Assembly (NCBI GenBank): GCA_026826555.1
Contig: JAKSZT010054334.1
Location: 31,650,698-31,714,697, forward strand
Origin: Tolypeutes matacus
Lineage: Eukaryota; Chordata; Mammalia; Cingulata; Chlamyphoridae
Direction of reading: 5' to 3'
DNA: 64,000 bases
Of the stretch, positions 1 to 11,160 are shown one piece after another. The first letter of the stretch is position 1. Each line of letters begins with the position of its first letter. Both the position numbers and the translations under genes were made by a program. Below the pieces are notes generated by a model, which was given only the letters and a program-made list of their open reading frames with translations, searched no databases and had not been told where the DNA came from.

Positions 1-1550
1 GACCCAAACCCAACTATAGTAAGTTTCTAGGCTCTGTTTGTGTGGAAAGCTTGATTTTTTCCACTGTGCCTGTTTTAACATTTGCCTTCTGATATATCAT
101 TTTCCCTCCCCATTCCCTGCAAAGGCTCTATATGGATGGCATGCCAGACTTTCCAAGTTAACAAAAGGGTAAGTTTTTTGTTGTTTTGTTTTTTCCAAAT
201 TAGAGGTCTAGGCTGCATTCCCAAAGTCCTTCTGTCTCATTTTCATTATCAAAAGAATAGAAAATCAGGAGAGGAGGAGAAATGCAATCCTATTGGCTGT
301 TTGATTTATTTAACAACCAAAGTGTATTCATTTTTAAAGAGCTTGTAAAGCTTTCTCCTAATTACGAGTACTTGCTAAAGGCAGAAAAAATTCAAAAACA
401 GAGGAAAGATAAAGAAAAAAGTCAAATTTGAATTTCATTCCAGGCCATACATAAAGTGTAAGATATATAATATATAACATAAAATTATTTATAATATTAT
501 TTATATATAATATAATTTAAAATTATTTAAGACATTAATACATTAAATGTAATTACTTTTATTTAATATATAACATAGAAAATTTGCCACAAAAATACAA
601 CATATTACATAGAATATATAATATAAAACATATATAAGATAATATTTCCGTGATTCAAAGATGCACTTGTAAGCTTAATGTAATATTGTCTTAAATTGGT
701 ATACCTCTTATAGTTAATTTGTAGACAAATTTAATGGTCTAGCTTAGATAAAAGGAAATATGAGATCTATGAGTATATTAGAGTTTTAACTAAAAATTTA
801 CATCATTAAATCCACATTTTTGTAGCCTCAACAATTTATCGGCAACTATTTTCCATGCCAGTGGCATATTCATCTACCTCCATGAATTTTTATAGCTGCA
901 TTGCAAACCATTACATAGATTTACTATGCATTCTAACTTTATCCAGGTTATAAGGCTTTAAGCCTGGAAAGATGCAAGGGACAGAGACAATCTGCTTACC
1001 TTTGCAGCCCAAAGAAATTTGATCCATCCCCTCAGTGGACATTACCTTTGAAAGAGTGTGTTTGTACTTGTGCAGTTTCCATACTAACAGAGAACCCACT
1101 TACAGCCCATTTTATTTTTCATAAAACTTGTGTGACATTGCCCATTTTTTTCTGGGAAAACAGTTTAACTCTCTTAGCCAACCACTCCTTCCTAGCAGCA
1201 GAGTCTCTTCTCAGCTGACACTTTGGAGGGCACAGTATTTTGTTTTACTAAGAGAGGCATGTCCTCTCTGGCACTCAGAAGCAGGTGTTTGGTTTACTCT
1301 ACAGCAGGGCAAGGTGGGCCAAACACCTGGGACCATTACAGAGTAGCCTAAATAATTGAGGGGAATAAGAGGGAAGAGAGTGGAAAAAAGTAAAAGGAAG
1401 ACAAATAATAGAAAGAAGACAGTGCCACCAAAAGAGGCTGTTTTCTAAGTGAATTCATGGTATTCCAGAAAAATGAATTTTCCTCAGGGTTGAGGTGTTA
1501 TGTTTTGCTTTATTGGGGAGGAGTGTAACGTTTATAACACCAACTGTTAA
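1..1550. other. Gene-free AT-rich sequence
   Basis: No coding region with family resemblance and no clear repeat is visible here. Positions about 455-640 are very AT-rich low-complexity sequence made of repeated atata/aataata strings. Short open frames on both strands have no recognisable motifs and are the length expected by chance in mammalian DNA. Confidence 0.6.
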
Positions 1551-1551
1551 T

Positions 1552-1605
1552 ATTAATTCATTCATTATCCAACATTTATTGAATGTCTACCATGTATATG
1601 GCAAT
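1552..1605 (-). repeat. L2 3'-end fragment (short)
   Basis: The stretch 'aacatttattgaatgtctac' followed by 'catgtatatggca' is the reverse complement of the conserved L2 LINE 3' end, which normally reads as 'aatatttattgagtgcctac' plus 'tatgtgccaggca'. Only about 50 bases are recognisable, so the call is modest. Confidence 0.4.
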
Positions 1606-1807
1606 ACTTGGTTCTTTTCCAAATTGTTACATTTGGAGAGGGTTAGGCGTGGTGAGTAGAAGGAGTTTATGTCATTTTGCTAGATTATTAGCTTTATTTT
1701 AGGAGAAAAACGGTAAAAGGAATTTGGCTTTACTCATCTTGACAAGACCGCTAATAAATTTACAAAACTTATAAGTAAGAAATGTCTGATAACTAGCTTT
1801 TGTACAT

Positions 1808-1836
1808 GTTTTTTGTTTTGTTTTGTTTTGTTTTAG
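1808..1836. repeat. (TTTTG)n simple repeat
   Basis: Five to six tandem copies of a tttg/ttttg unit are directly visible. The repeat could be the remnant tail of a minus-strand retroelement, but no element body is recognisable next to it. Confidence 0.85.
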
Positions 1837-1901
1837 CTTGGTTGGTAGTGGCAGTAGCCTAAATCAAACACACCATAGATATTTGAAATGCTCAATCTCA
1901 A

Positions 1902-2017
1902 TGGCATGGGATAATGGGATTTAATAATCATAAGAAAAGTGTGAACAGTAGTCTGTTTTGCAGGGTTAGGGTTGAAAAAATCCCAGGGTTAATGCATTTC
2001 CACATGAGATTATAGGT
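1902..2017 (+). repeat. Unclassified short interspersed repeat, copy 1
   Basis: This 116-bp segment aligns along its length with 3882-4031. Shared blocks include 'ggcatggg', 'gtgtga-cagtagtctgttt', 'gttaatgc' and 'tttccacatga-attatagg', at roughly 80% identity over the alignable parts. Both copies have the same orientation. I cannot assign the family. The second copy sits inside an MLT1-type LTR, which suggests that this is a mobile sequence rather than part of one local duplication. Confidence 0.55.
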
Positions 2018-2775
2018 CGCATGGCTTGAGATAAGCTGAGAACTCACATCAGTTTCAATATGAGCGGTCCCTGCCCAATCCCTTTTCTGTGGAGTTTCAG
2101 TTAGAAATTTTATTTACTTGTGACGACATTAAATTAGTGTTGATCATGTCTAATTCATTTGAGTCATTATTAATTATGGCTACAAAATATTCTCAAAATA
2201 CCTGCATAATATTAAAATTGAGAAACCAATCATATAGTCAATAAGTAGCATTTATCATTATTGAAAAAAGTCTCCATAACTGCTAAATAACTCTTTCAGC
2301 CATTGTAAGTCTATTAAGAATGATCCAAGACTGACTGCCTTATGAAAGAATAACATTAATAATAATAATAATATTTCAGATTGGAGTGTGGTAGCATTTA
2401 TGTTTTTTATTAGGGAACCTAAGGGTGACGTCTATATTTTGTTGTTGATGATAAAGATAACATTGAAAAGCAAAATACAGATGGGCATCATTAATTAAGG
2501 TAATGACAATGAGCTGTGTTATTTTGCAACTATGTATTCATACTATAATGGGGGTAGTAGTATTTTAAATATTAAAACTCTGTTTTCATAAAAAGAAACA
2601 TCCCTATGTAAGATTAAAATATGTATTATTCAGTCATGACTGTTTATCAGTTCAGTTGGGTTAATAAATCATCCTCAGATTTCCTGTATTCTGTGATCTT
2701 ATTTAGACTTTTCCTCTGATTCTCTCGCTGGTCTTATAGCCTTTACTGCCACTGATGGCTCTGGATTTTAACACT
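2018..2775. other. Gene-free sequence
   Basis: No coding or repeat family is recognisable, apart from a short (AAT)n run at about 2355-2373. Confidence 0.5.
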
Positions 2776-2779
2776 GAGA

Positions 2780-2940
2780 GGTTGTATATTTCCCTAGTCC
2801 AACTCCTTCAATAATGAAATGGGGAAATTAAGGAAAGAGAAGTGAAATGACTTTGCTAGTCATACAGCTAATTCGTGGTGAAATATAAGCTAGAATTCCT
2901 ATATTCTACTCACAGCTCTGTGCTCTTTCCAGACTCCTTT
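2780..2940 (-). repeat. MIR SINE, minus strand
   Basis: The sequence shows the degraded reverse-complement MIR pattern: 'aatgaaatggggaaattaagg', 'gtgaaatgactttgctagtc', 'acagctaattcgtgg', then 'tagaattcctatattctact'. This order of 'gaaactgagg', 'aacttgcccaaggtcacacagct' and 'attcgaaccc' equivalents is diagnostic for MIR, a tRNA-derived SINE old enough to be shared by all placental mammals. Confidence 0.7.
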
Positions 2941-3510
2941 TTAATTAGAGTAGTATCTACATAATGGTGCTGTTATCAAAATGATAATATCCATTAATAC
3001 TTATTAAATATTGGTGCAAAATAAAATATACTCTACCCTTTCTTTATCTCCTGTTTAGCGTCTGGGTCACTTGCTTGTGTGTTCTAACATTCGTGATATA
3101 CTCAAGCATATCTGATTGGGTTTAGGCACAAACTCATTAGTGAATGGGGGAGGATCTGGTCTTCAGAATGAGGACTACGTGGGATACTACACCTCCTTGG
3201 ATCCCAATGTGAAACAAAGAAGGGCAAGGTCTCAGCCCCTGATGCCCTGACAAGGGGGAGAGAAGGAAACTTTGACCTCACTGAAAAAATATAGAATTCG
3301 TTTCGGGAACTCAGAATTGATTTCCTGCCAAGAATTGACTTGATTAAGTCTTGCTATGGATTAAAATAGAACTGAAGATGTAAATTAAATTTGGATACAG
3401 AAAAATTAAGATTGGTACTTGTGTCACACTCTTGAGTTTGTAGATCAAGGTATTTATTTTCATGCCTACTGCACTTGTATTGATCTATATTGTAATGATA
3501 TCCTCAAAGG
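2941..3510. other. Gene-free sequence
   Basis: No family resemblance was found on either strand. Confidence 0.5.
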
Positions 3511-3512
3511 TC

Positions 3513-3602
3513 TGTCCCTCTTATCAGACTATAAACTCCTACAGATTAGAGAGAGTAGTTTAGTCATCTTTATATTCCCTAAGCCCTTGGTACATTGGAG
3601 AT
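3513..3602 (+). repeat. L2 LINE 3'-end fragment
   Basis: The string 'agactataaactcctacag' followed by 'tagtcatctttatattccct', 'aagcccttgg' and 'taca' matches the L2 3' end, which usually runs 'tagactgtaagctccttgag' to 'tatccccagcgcctagcaca'. It is a short old fragment lying directly upstream of the MLT1 LTR. Confidence 0.65.
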
Positions 3603-3609
3603 GGGAATA

Positions 3610-4325
3610 ATTATTTCTGTGCTAGATTGGTTACAAATATGTCCACAATAACTCCCCACACTGTATCCATGTCCCCTGCTCTGTTGACCTTATAGCTTTG
3701 CCCATTAACATGTGGAGTCTGTTTCTCCAACCCTTGAACCTGGGCTGGTCTCCTCATTTGCTGTTGCACAATAGAGTGCCATGAAAGTGACAGTGTTCTC
3801 GTTTTGAGACTAGGCCTAAAGAGGTCTTCCACACTTTTGCTCACTCTCCTGGGACCCTGCCATCACCCTGTCAAACAAACCTGGCATGGGGTAATGTGAT
3901 TTATTAATTGCAACACAAGTGTGAGCAGTAGTCTGTTTCCAAGGTGCAGATTACAAAAAAAAAAAAACAAAAAAAAACAAAAAACAAAAAACAAAAACAG
4001 AGTTAATGCTTTTCCACATGAAATTATAGGTTGGGGATGCTGAGAAGCCATATGGAGGAAAATCCAGCTGTCCCACATAAGACCATCCCAGGCTAGCCTA
4101 TACCCAGCCAACATCCCAACATGGAAGAGAATACAGCCAAGATCAGTAGAGCCATGTATCCAATGCAAAGCTTTCTACAGATGCATGAGTAGTACCAGCT
4201 GATACCAGCAGAACCACCCACCTGACCCATCAACTATAGGTGCTAATTGATTTAAGCCACTGACTTTGGGGGAAGTTTGTTACATAGCATTTTTGGGGCA
4301 AGGAATAACTGATAGAGTTTCTTAA
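3610..4325 (+). mobile_element. MLT1-type MaLR LTR, interrupted
   Basis: The sequence follows the order of an MLT1 long terminal repeat of the ERVL-MaLR group: a sense 5' part with 'gtggagtctgtttctccaac', 'cttgaacctgggctgg' and 'cacaatagagtgccatgaaa'; a middle with 'gccatatggagga' and 'ccatcccaggctagcc'; and a 3' end with 'tttaagccactgactttggg' and 'gtttgttacatagca'. Between the 5' and middle parts lies a roughly 150-bp segment (3882-4031) that is not MLT1 and matches 1902-2017. MLT1 LTRs carry no coding capacity. The exact subfamily cannot be assigned without a library search. Confidence 0.75.
3882..4031 (+). repeat. Unclassified short interspersed repeat, copy 2
   Basis: This is the second copy of the sequence at 1902-2017. 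It is longer because of an internal A-rich (AAAAAC)n expansion at about 3955-4000. It interrupts an MLT1-type LTR, so it arrived after that LTR. No target-site duplication is obvious. Confidence 0.55.
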
Positions 4326-4504
4326 ATCCATCCATTAATTGTTCAATAAATTAAAAAATTTCTTAAGTAATAAGAAAATGGTAAAATACTCAGTATTCAT
4401 AGGCCAAGCCTTGTTTTGTATGACCCACTTGATTTTCCCTTAGTGGCTCATTAAACGTCAATATATTGCAAAGAGTAATGATGCAAAAGGCAGTGTTACC
4501 CACA

Positions 4505-4672
4505 CATTCACCTCTTTCTAGATGTGTGACCTTATACAGGTCACTTAATCATGGCTTCATTTTCCTCTTTTATAGAACAGAGATAATAATCCTACCCTAT
4601 CAACTTCACAGGATTATTATATTAAATGAGAAACTGTTTGTGAATGTATTTTGAAAGCTCTTACATATACCC
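4505..4672 (+). repeat. MIR SINE, plus strand
   Basis: The sense MIR core is visible: 'gatgtgtgaccttatacagg', 'tcacttaatcatggcttcat', 'tttcctcttttatagaac', 'gagataataat', then 'aggattattatattaaatga'. The match is diffuse but the order of blocks is correct. Confidence 0.75.
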
Positions 4673-6455
4673 CATATGCTGAATCCAGAAAAAAAAGCTG
4701 CTAGTCTCTGGTGAAGGTTGAGAGGAGGCAGAGAGATTGAAGGAGGAGTGGAAAAATTGTAGGATGACTGATAATCAGAAGGTGCCTAGGGTCAAATGGT
4801 AACTGTGAATCTGTACATGTAGACCTCATTCTCTACTAGCATTATCAAGTTTGGTGATGGATTTCTTTTCTTGACAAATTGCGATTCCAGGTTATTTCCT
4901 CGATGATATTTCCACAAATGGAAAATCAATCTCTATTGCCTGAATGGCACTAAAGAAAGTTATTATTTCACATTTGATCCCATAGAGCTTGCATTCAGAT
5001 TTACCAGCAAGAGAGTTAATAAAAACAGAACTACAACCAAGAGCAATTGAAAAATGTTACTTCTCTATCTGGCTACAGTGTGTCACCTTATATGCTGCAT
5101 CCTCTGAATGATAAAACATAATTTACTGCATCAAACAGTAAATCTGAAACCCATTTCTAGATTCTCCATAACATGACACCTGTGTACAAAGATTTTTTTA
5201 TTGGCTTTGAAATAGAAAAGAAGTGGTGAGCGAGAGAGAGAGAGAAAAGGAACATATGTTTGAAGATAGCCATTTATTATTTATATGGAAAGAAATAGTA
5301 GTTTACTTATAGTAGCTTTGTCTACTGATTTAACTTCATTTTCGTTTTATTTGAAAAAAAAAAAAACATTGGATCACTAAAGTAGTCCCTTAAGTTCCCT
5401 TAACAGGTATGTACTTGGATGCCTTTAGTATTTGATACTAAGAAACAAGAAAAGAAGTTTTATAACAGTTTATTTCCTCTCCACAGAAATTTGATGCAAA
5501 TTGAAACTGTTCAAAACAAAAAACCAAGTTGTGATTCTCTTTTAGTGATTGTTTTAGAAATGCATACATTGGGTGTAGTATTGTTTACTTTTCCAAATTA
5601 TTATGGGAATTTCCGGGGTCACATTGACTTTCTATTTTAGGTGGCCAAATGACATTGATGAGGGGTATGCAATATATGATTTCTGTTCGTGGCATAATAG
5701 TGAGAGAAGTGGGATCTCTATGTGGCAACTACAAAGACTGCAACTCATTCAATCATCAGTGAGTGAGTGCATGTATTCAAAATCTTTATTTAACACGAAA
5801 TACTCTGCTAGTATATGTTATATTCTACCTTGTTTTATAGTATTTATATAAGCTAGATTCCCATTAAATTTTAATGTATTTCCTTTTTCTTCATCCTCCT
5901 CTTCATCCCATCTTCTTATATTTCATTATCATCTTCATCATCATCCTTACCACCACCACCATCAGTATCATTGTCATTTTCATCGTTATATCTTATCTTT
6001 TATAGATCTTTGTATCTTCTCAGTGCCTGATATATTGTAGGTAGACAATAGAAGTTTTTTCACTTAATATTAATTTTAAAATAATGTTAGTTACTTGTGG
6101 GGAGATAAAGCTCAATATTTAATTAAATTATTCAAACAAAACTATGAAATATGTATTCCGAAGTTATAGATGAGAAATTCTAAGTTTGAGAGTTTTGACA
6201 CCAGCTTAAAGGCCTCCAAGTGGTAAGGGGGGATAGCTGGGCTTAGAACTACCGGGGGTGAGAGGAGAAGGAAACAAGACTGATTACTGTGCTCTGGGAA
6301 AGATAAAATGTCTGCTTAAAAGTTTACAAAAAAAATAAGAAAAACTAAGCTTTCTAAACATTTAATAAGGAGATTAACAGTAATAGTTATATATCATTAT
6401 ATAAATACACATATATTTGTGGTTCATTTTCAACAGTGTTTCCTAATGCAAGTTT
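4673..6455. other. Gene-free sequence with simple repeats
   Basis: No gene is recognisable. Contents seen are a (GA)n run at 5231-5246, a pyrimidine-rich imperfect triplet tract (cat/cca/ctt units) at about 5885-5990, and a possible L2 3'-end scrap near 5998-6060 ('tttgtatcttctcagtgcct'). Confidence 0.5.
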
Positions 6456-6891
6456 ATTGGTTTCCTAGGGCTACTGTAACAAATTACTACAAAACTGGTG
6501 GTTTAAAACAACAGAAATTTATTCTCTCAAGTTCTGGAGGGCAGAAATCCAAAACTAAGGTGCAGGCAGGACCACATTCCCTTCAAAGGCTTTAGGAAAG
6601 GATTCTTTCTTGCCCCTTCCAGCTTCTGGCAGTTCCTGGCATTCCTTGGCTTATGGCTGCATGATTCCAAACTCTGCCTCTGTCTTCATATGGCCTTCTC
6701 CTCTATGCCTGTGTCCCCTCTTTTCATTTGGACACCAGTTACTGGATTTAGGGCACATGTTAAATTCAGGATGCCTTGATCTCGACATCCTTAACTAATT
6801 CCTTTTGCAAAGACTCTACTTACCAATAAGGTCACATTTTGAGGTTCCAAGTGGACATGGGTTTTGGGGGGACACTATTCAACCCATTACA
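6456..6891 (-). mobile_element. MLT1 (ERVL-MaLR) solo LTR, minus strand
   Basis: Read on the minus strand, this begins TGTAATGGGTTGAATAGTG and ends CCTAGGAAACC. Between these lie the typical MLT1 blocks for 'gtgaccttatttgg', 'gatttagggc' and 'caccagt', the 'ccaaggaatgcca' segment, and 'gagaataaatttctgttgtt' before the 3' end. On the plus strand the same ends appear as 'tttcctagggctactgtaac' and 'ttcaacccattaca'. It is nearly full length (about 435 bp) with no internal retroviral sequence attached, so it is a solo LTR. Confidence 0.85.
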
Positions 6892-7370
6892 GGGGTATGA
6901 TACAAAAAATCAGAATTCACTGCATGGTTCACGTGTAAGTATTGCTTTGGGACAATTTGCTTTAGGTATATTGTGTTGTGATCTAAAGTTTATTTCTTAC
7001 TGTGGGTCACAATCTAAAGGGTTGTTCTAAACCACAACACTCTGTTTCAAAGCACTGCAAGTCACACATTCCAGACACTTTATTTGGTCAGCAAACATAG
7101 TCTCATTTGGTTCAATTTATATTCACATGTTACCTTCCTGGTCCCTGTAAACAACTGAGTTTGGGGACCCAGGTCTTGAGTCTTTCTTATCTGTTCATTT
7201 CAGTATCTCAATAATTAATTCCACTATAGTAATATGACAAATCTTCTGGCTAGTAATCTGAATAAATGAAGGAGACCCAATTCTAAAGACAGATTTACCC
7301 CAATCTAGTTGTTTCATCTTAATGTATGATATTACAAAGTCAATGCATGACAATAAAAGCTGTAGCATGA
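6892..7370. other. Gene-free sequence
   Basis: Nothing recognisable was found on either strand. Confidence 0.5.
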
Positions 7371-7371
7371 T

Positions 7372-7622
7372 ATTAGTAATAGCTACTGTTTCTAAGAACT
7401 TACTAAATGTCTGACACTGGATTACACCTTTTATGTAATTACTAATCCTGAAAACAATCCTATAATATGGATATTACAAGTTATATTTTATGTATGAAGA
7501 AATTGAAGCTTAAAGCAGTAAATTATCTTGTCCCATAAAATATAACTATGTGGCAGATCCAGAAATTAAAGCCAAATATTTTTGATCCAAACTCTTTATT
7601 CTTCTATCAGTATTAGGTACAT
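7372..7622 (-). repeat. MIR SINE, minus strand
   Basis: Reverse-complement MIR blocks are present in order: 'aacttactaaatgtctgaca', 'aaaacaatcctataatatgg', 'gaagaaattgaagcttaaag', 'ttatcttgtcccataaaata', 'ctatgtggcagatccagaa'. It is strongly diverged, as expected of this family. Confidence 0.75.
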
Positions 7623-8265
7623 GGCTGGATATTTTATTCTAAAAAATTTAAGACAATACAGCCTGGTGATCAAGTCAACATTGACAGTCATATAAACCAT
7701 GTCAATAGTAAATACATTTGATATTATGTGAAGAAAATGACACATTACCTCTGTGATCTTCCTCTCCAAAACCCAGTATCCCAGTCTAATCATGAATCAA
7801 ACATCAGTCCAATCCCAATAGTGGACATTCTACAAAATACCTGGGGCAGTACTTCTCAAAATTCTAAAGGTCATCAAAAAACCAGGAAAGTCTGAAAATT
7901 GTCACAGTCAAGAAGAAGCCTAAGGAGACATGACTTCTAAATATAATACTCTTTGGGCATTGTGCCAGGGAGTAAGGCTACATGCAGGATTAAACTGTCC
8001 CGATATTTTTTGGTCCGGGTTCTGGGTCTTGGCAGTCCCAGAAATTTCTGACATTTTCCCACCTTTGCCCTTGTTATTCCCTCTACCCTTCTCTGCAGTC
8101 TTCTACAGTTATCTCCAGTCATTTAAATATCATCCTTTCAAGTCCCAGATTCAATATCTTCTCTGTGGCCCTCTCTGGCATGCCTGTCTGCACCTCTTAT
8201 CTAGAAGTAACAATCCATGTTTTCTTTGTGCTCTGTAGTTCATTAAAAAGTACTTCAGACCAAAT
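7623..8265. other. Gene-free sequence
   Basis: No gene is seen. The stretch 8090-8240 has weak resemblance to the L2 3' region (a pyrimidine-rich stretch with 'tttaaatatcatcctttcaa'), too weak to call. Confidence 0.45.
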
Positions 8266-8267
8266 CT

Positions 8268-8460
8268 CCTCATTAGTCAAGTCACTGGCTATATGGCCTT
8301 GAGAAAAATTATTTAAACTTGATGAGCCTCTGTTTAATCACCTGTGAAATGGGGATAAGCACTTAGCACTATTTTAAGGGTAAAATGAGAAAATGTGTAA
8401 AACTACCAAGTGTGGCACCTGATATGTAAAAGACATTGAATTGTAGTTACATCATACTCT
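8268..8460 (+). repeat. MIR SINE, plus strand
   Basis: Clear sense MIR order: 'tatatggccttgag', 'gatgagcctctgtttaatca', 'cctgtgaaatggggataa', 'gggtaaaatgagaaaatgtg', 'aagtgtggcacctgatatgt'. This is one of the better-preserved MIR copies in the window. Confidence 0.85.
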
Positions 8461-8489
8461 TAGCTTCCTTTAATGATAGTTATTAAGCT

Positions 8490-8690
8490 GTAATAATATG
8501 CCAGACATGGTATTCACAACAACATGGTCAAGAGCTTATTATCTTCATTATAACCCTCTGAGGTAGCCAGTGTTATCATCACCATTTAAAACATTAGAAA
8601 ACCAAGATGAAGAGAATGTAAATAATTTGCCAGAGATTACACAGTTATCAGTGCAGAGCCAGGACCCCAACCTAAAAGGCCTGCCCTGCC
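8490..8690 (-). repeat. MIR SINE, minus strand
   Basis: Reverse-complement MIR blocks: 'accctctgaggtagccagtg', 'ttatcatcaccattta', 'gaaaaccaagatgaagagaa', 'taatttgccagagattacac', 'agttatcagtgcagagccag'. It lies immediately downstream of the plus-strand MIR at 8268, giving two MIR copies tail to tail. Confidence 0.8.
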
Positions 8691-8714
8691 ATCACAGCCT
8701 CCTGTGGGTTCCTC

Positions 8715-8825
8715 TGCCTCACTTAATAGACTGTAAGCTTCCTGCAGACCAGGCCATATGGTACATCATTGTGTGGGCTTTGCATATAGCAGATATTCAG
8801 TGCTTTTAATTGAATTGAAATGTAA
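8715..8825 (+). repeat. L2 LINE 3' end
   Basis: 'aatagactgtaagcttcctg', 'cagaccaggccatatg', 'agcagatattcagtgctttt' and 'aattgaattgaa' follow the conserved L2 3' terminus, including its short terminal direct repeats. Confidence 0.75.
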
Positions 8826-11065
8826 ATTAACATAATTATTACAGGAGGCATTTCAGAATGTACATCAAACAACCAAGAATGCAAGAGATACACCATTATT
8901 TGCACTGCAGATGGCCTTTTCTAAAACTAAAGTGGCACTAACTGAATGAATGTTTAGGTTCTCTTATCTCTGTTTAAATGAAAAGCTCTGTTTAAAATGA
9001 AAAGCTTTTTTTTATCTTAAGCACTATTATGCCATCTATTTGCAGCAGCAGTAATTCTCTCCTGAAATTCACAAAAGCCCTAATTCTTAAAAGATGAAGC
9101 TAAAGCAATGTGGTTTACTCAAACAATAAAAAGCACTCTGTCTACATGATTCTTTTTACAACTTTCCTTGAACTCTTCTTCCTTTCTACATAACAGGCTT
9201 TTCTCATTAGCGCCATGTGTTGAATCACAATGTCTGATTCTCCGTGGAAGAGTAAGCAGTATTTAGCCAGAGGGCAAAGGTGCCAAAGTGTGGAATGCTC
9301 AGAAATTCATAGTAAGAAGCAGATCAAGAAATCCAAAAATTGGACCTGGGGGTGGGGGTGGGGGAGGCAGAATGGTAGGAGGGAAACAAACAATAAAAAG
9401 CAAAAAAATAAAAATAAAAAAGCAGGGCAAGATTTCCTGTAAAGAAATTACAAGGAGTCAGAACAAAAGATAAAAATCCCTTTAAACAAGAGACTTTCCC
9501 TTGGATTGGCTTGGCTGGCCAACACACTGGGAATAATTGAGCTGAGCAGTATTGGAAAGATGGCACACAGGTTAGCCTGATTGTAGAAACTACTGGAAAC
9601 AAAAGCAGATTAACACCCTTCTTACATTAAAGATAGAAAAATGTTACTTTCCCCTTTAATTTCATAGGAACATTAGAATGTAGAATTATGTCTTTTGTGT
9701 AATCCCTTTGATATCAAAAGAAGAAAAAATTCCATTTGAATACAAGTTATTATGTTTCTGTCCTACCTTTTCCTGGGTGAATTGCAAACACACTTATGCA
9801 CATATGCAGAGTGAGTGATGTTTAACATAAAATTAATTGACCTTAATGAACAGAACAGGCAAAGCAATCCATCTGGAATTCCACTGTGTGGAAGCACTCT
9901 TCAGAATGCCTCTTCAGAAAAAGCAACAGTTTTCAAGTATTTTTAGATAGTGCTACCTCGGCAGGAATTTCAGTAGAAATATGGGCAATAAAACACATAC
10001 TAACATCTTTGGGATTTGTGTGGATGCTTGGAGGTGATTAGACCGGTTACTAGTGTAACCTATTATAGGGACAGGGCATATTTGGGAGATAAAATGAATG
10101 AAAGCAAAGGATTTCTTAGGTATCATGCATACATTTTATACTTGGTTTACACTATGTCCAGCTGTGAAAGGCTCAGCTCAGGTAGTCCAAAGCCAATGCT
10201 GTCACTTTGTGATGTGTGAATTTAGCTGAGCTCCAGCTGGTTGCTATCAAGGCTAATAGAAGAGGCAGTATGGTGTCACTACCTAGCTGAAGACCTTCCT
10301 AGAAGTGTGAAATGTCACATACCTCTTGTTGAAAGTCCTCTTATTCCTCTAATTTCATCAATGTCTGAATTTATTGCACTGAGGAATTCTTAGTCTTGTT
10401 CTCCATACAAGTAGGCTTTTTTTTTTTTTTTAAAGATTTATCTGCCTTTATTGATACAAAATTAATACCTTTACGAATTAAATGTGTTCTGACATTCTGA
10501 TTAGTCACTTTAGTAAACTAACTGAGTGGGTGGGCAGTATTGGAAACTACTGGAGAACAGGGTTATGGGAAAGTGAAGGCATTTTTCTTCCACCCCCTTA
10601 TGTTCTCCCAGCTGCTGGAGGCTATTAAGGCCTTTAAACTTTGTTTATTAGCTGGGGATTTTGAGATCTGCATCAGTGCTTGTGTTTTTATTTGAGGTCC
10701 ACTGACTCACTTGTGTTTCAAAGTACATTCTATGTCAATTCTCAAGTGTGATTTTTCCGAATGATAGGGAGTTATATTTTTAAAGCTAAAATTTGCTATT
10801 TCCATGAGCTTGATTTACCCGATTGCCTGGTTGTAATGGTAGTCAGTGTTTAAATGTCCAGGGGAAGCAATTAGCAAAACTCTTCCTCTTCTCCTTATTT
10901 TCAGATTTATCTTTCTTGGATACAAAGTCATAGTATCATCAAAGGTTCTTTGGGTTTGTTACATCTCATGTATTGTAGACTTCCCAATAATTATTACCTC
11001 TGCTATTCAGCATATTTTAATCCGTTGTGGTTTAGAATGAACAGATAATATCATCTACCTCATTT
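8826..11065. other. Gene-free sequence
   Basis: No gene or clear repeat body is visible. A G-rich then A-rich low-complexity patch lies at about 9345-9425. A T-run at 10417-10431 followed by 'aaagattta' looks like the tail of a minus-strand DAS SINE with no body (see findings). The remaining sequence is unassigned. Confidence 0.5.
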
Positions 11066-11067
11066 TT

Positions 11068-11160
11068 TTAGAGTCTTCTCTGTGCCAACCTTTGTGCTAG
11101 TCACTGGAGTGATGAGCAGATGAGATTCTTTGCTTTCATAGTGAGTGGGACGGTGACCAC
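11068..11160 (-). repeat. L2 3'-end fragment, minus strand
   Basis: 'tctctgtgccaacctttgtg', 'ctagtcactggagtgatgag' and 'cagatgagattc' correspond to the L2 antisense pattern 'atgtgccaggcactgtgcta' plus 'ggcgctggggat'. Short and old. Confidence 0.55.

Noticed and set aside
1962..1978. Telomere-like 'agggttagggtt'
   Set aside because: Only two units, inside a longer repeat shared with 3.9 kb where they are not conserved.
9495..9525. NFI-like palindrome around 'ttggctggccaa'
   Set aside because: Spacing between the half-sites does not fit the TTGGC-N5-GCCAA consensus and there is no supporting context.
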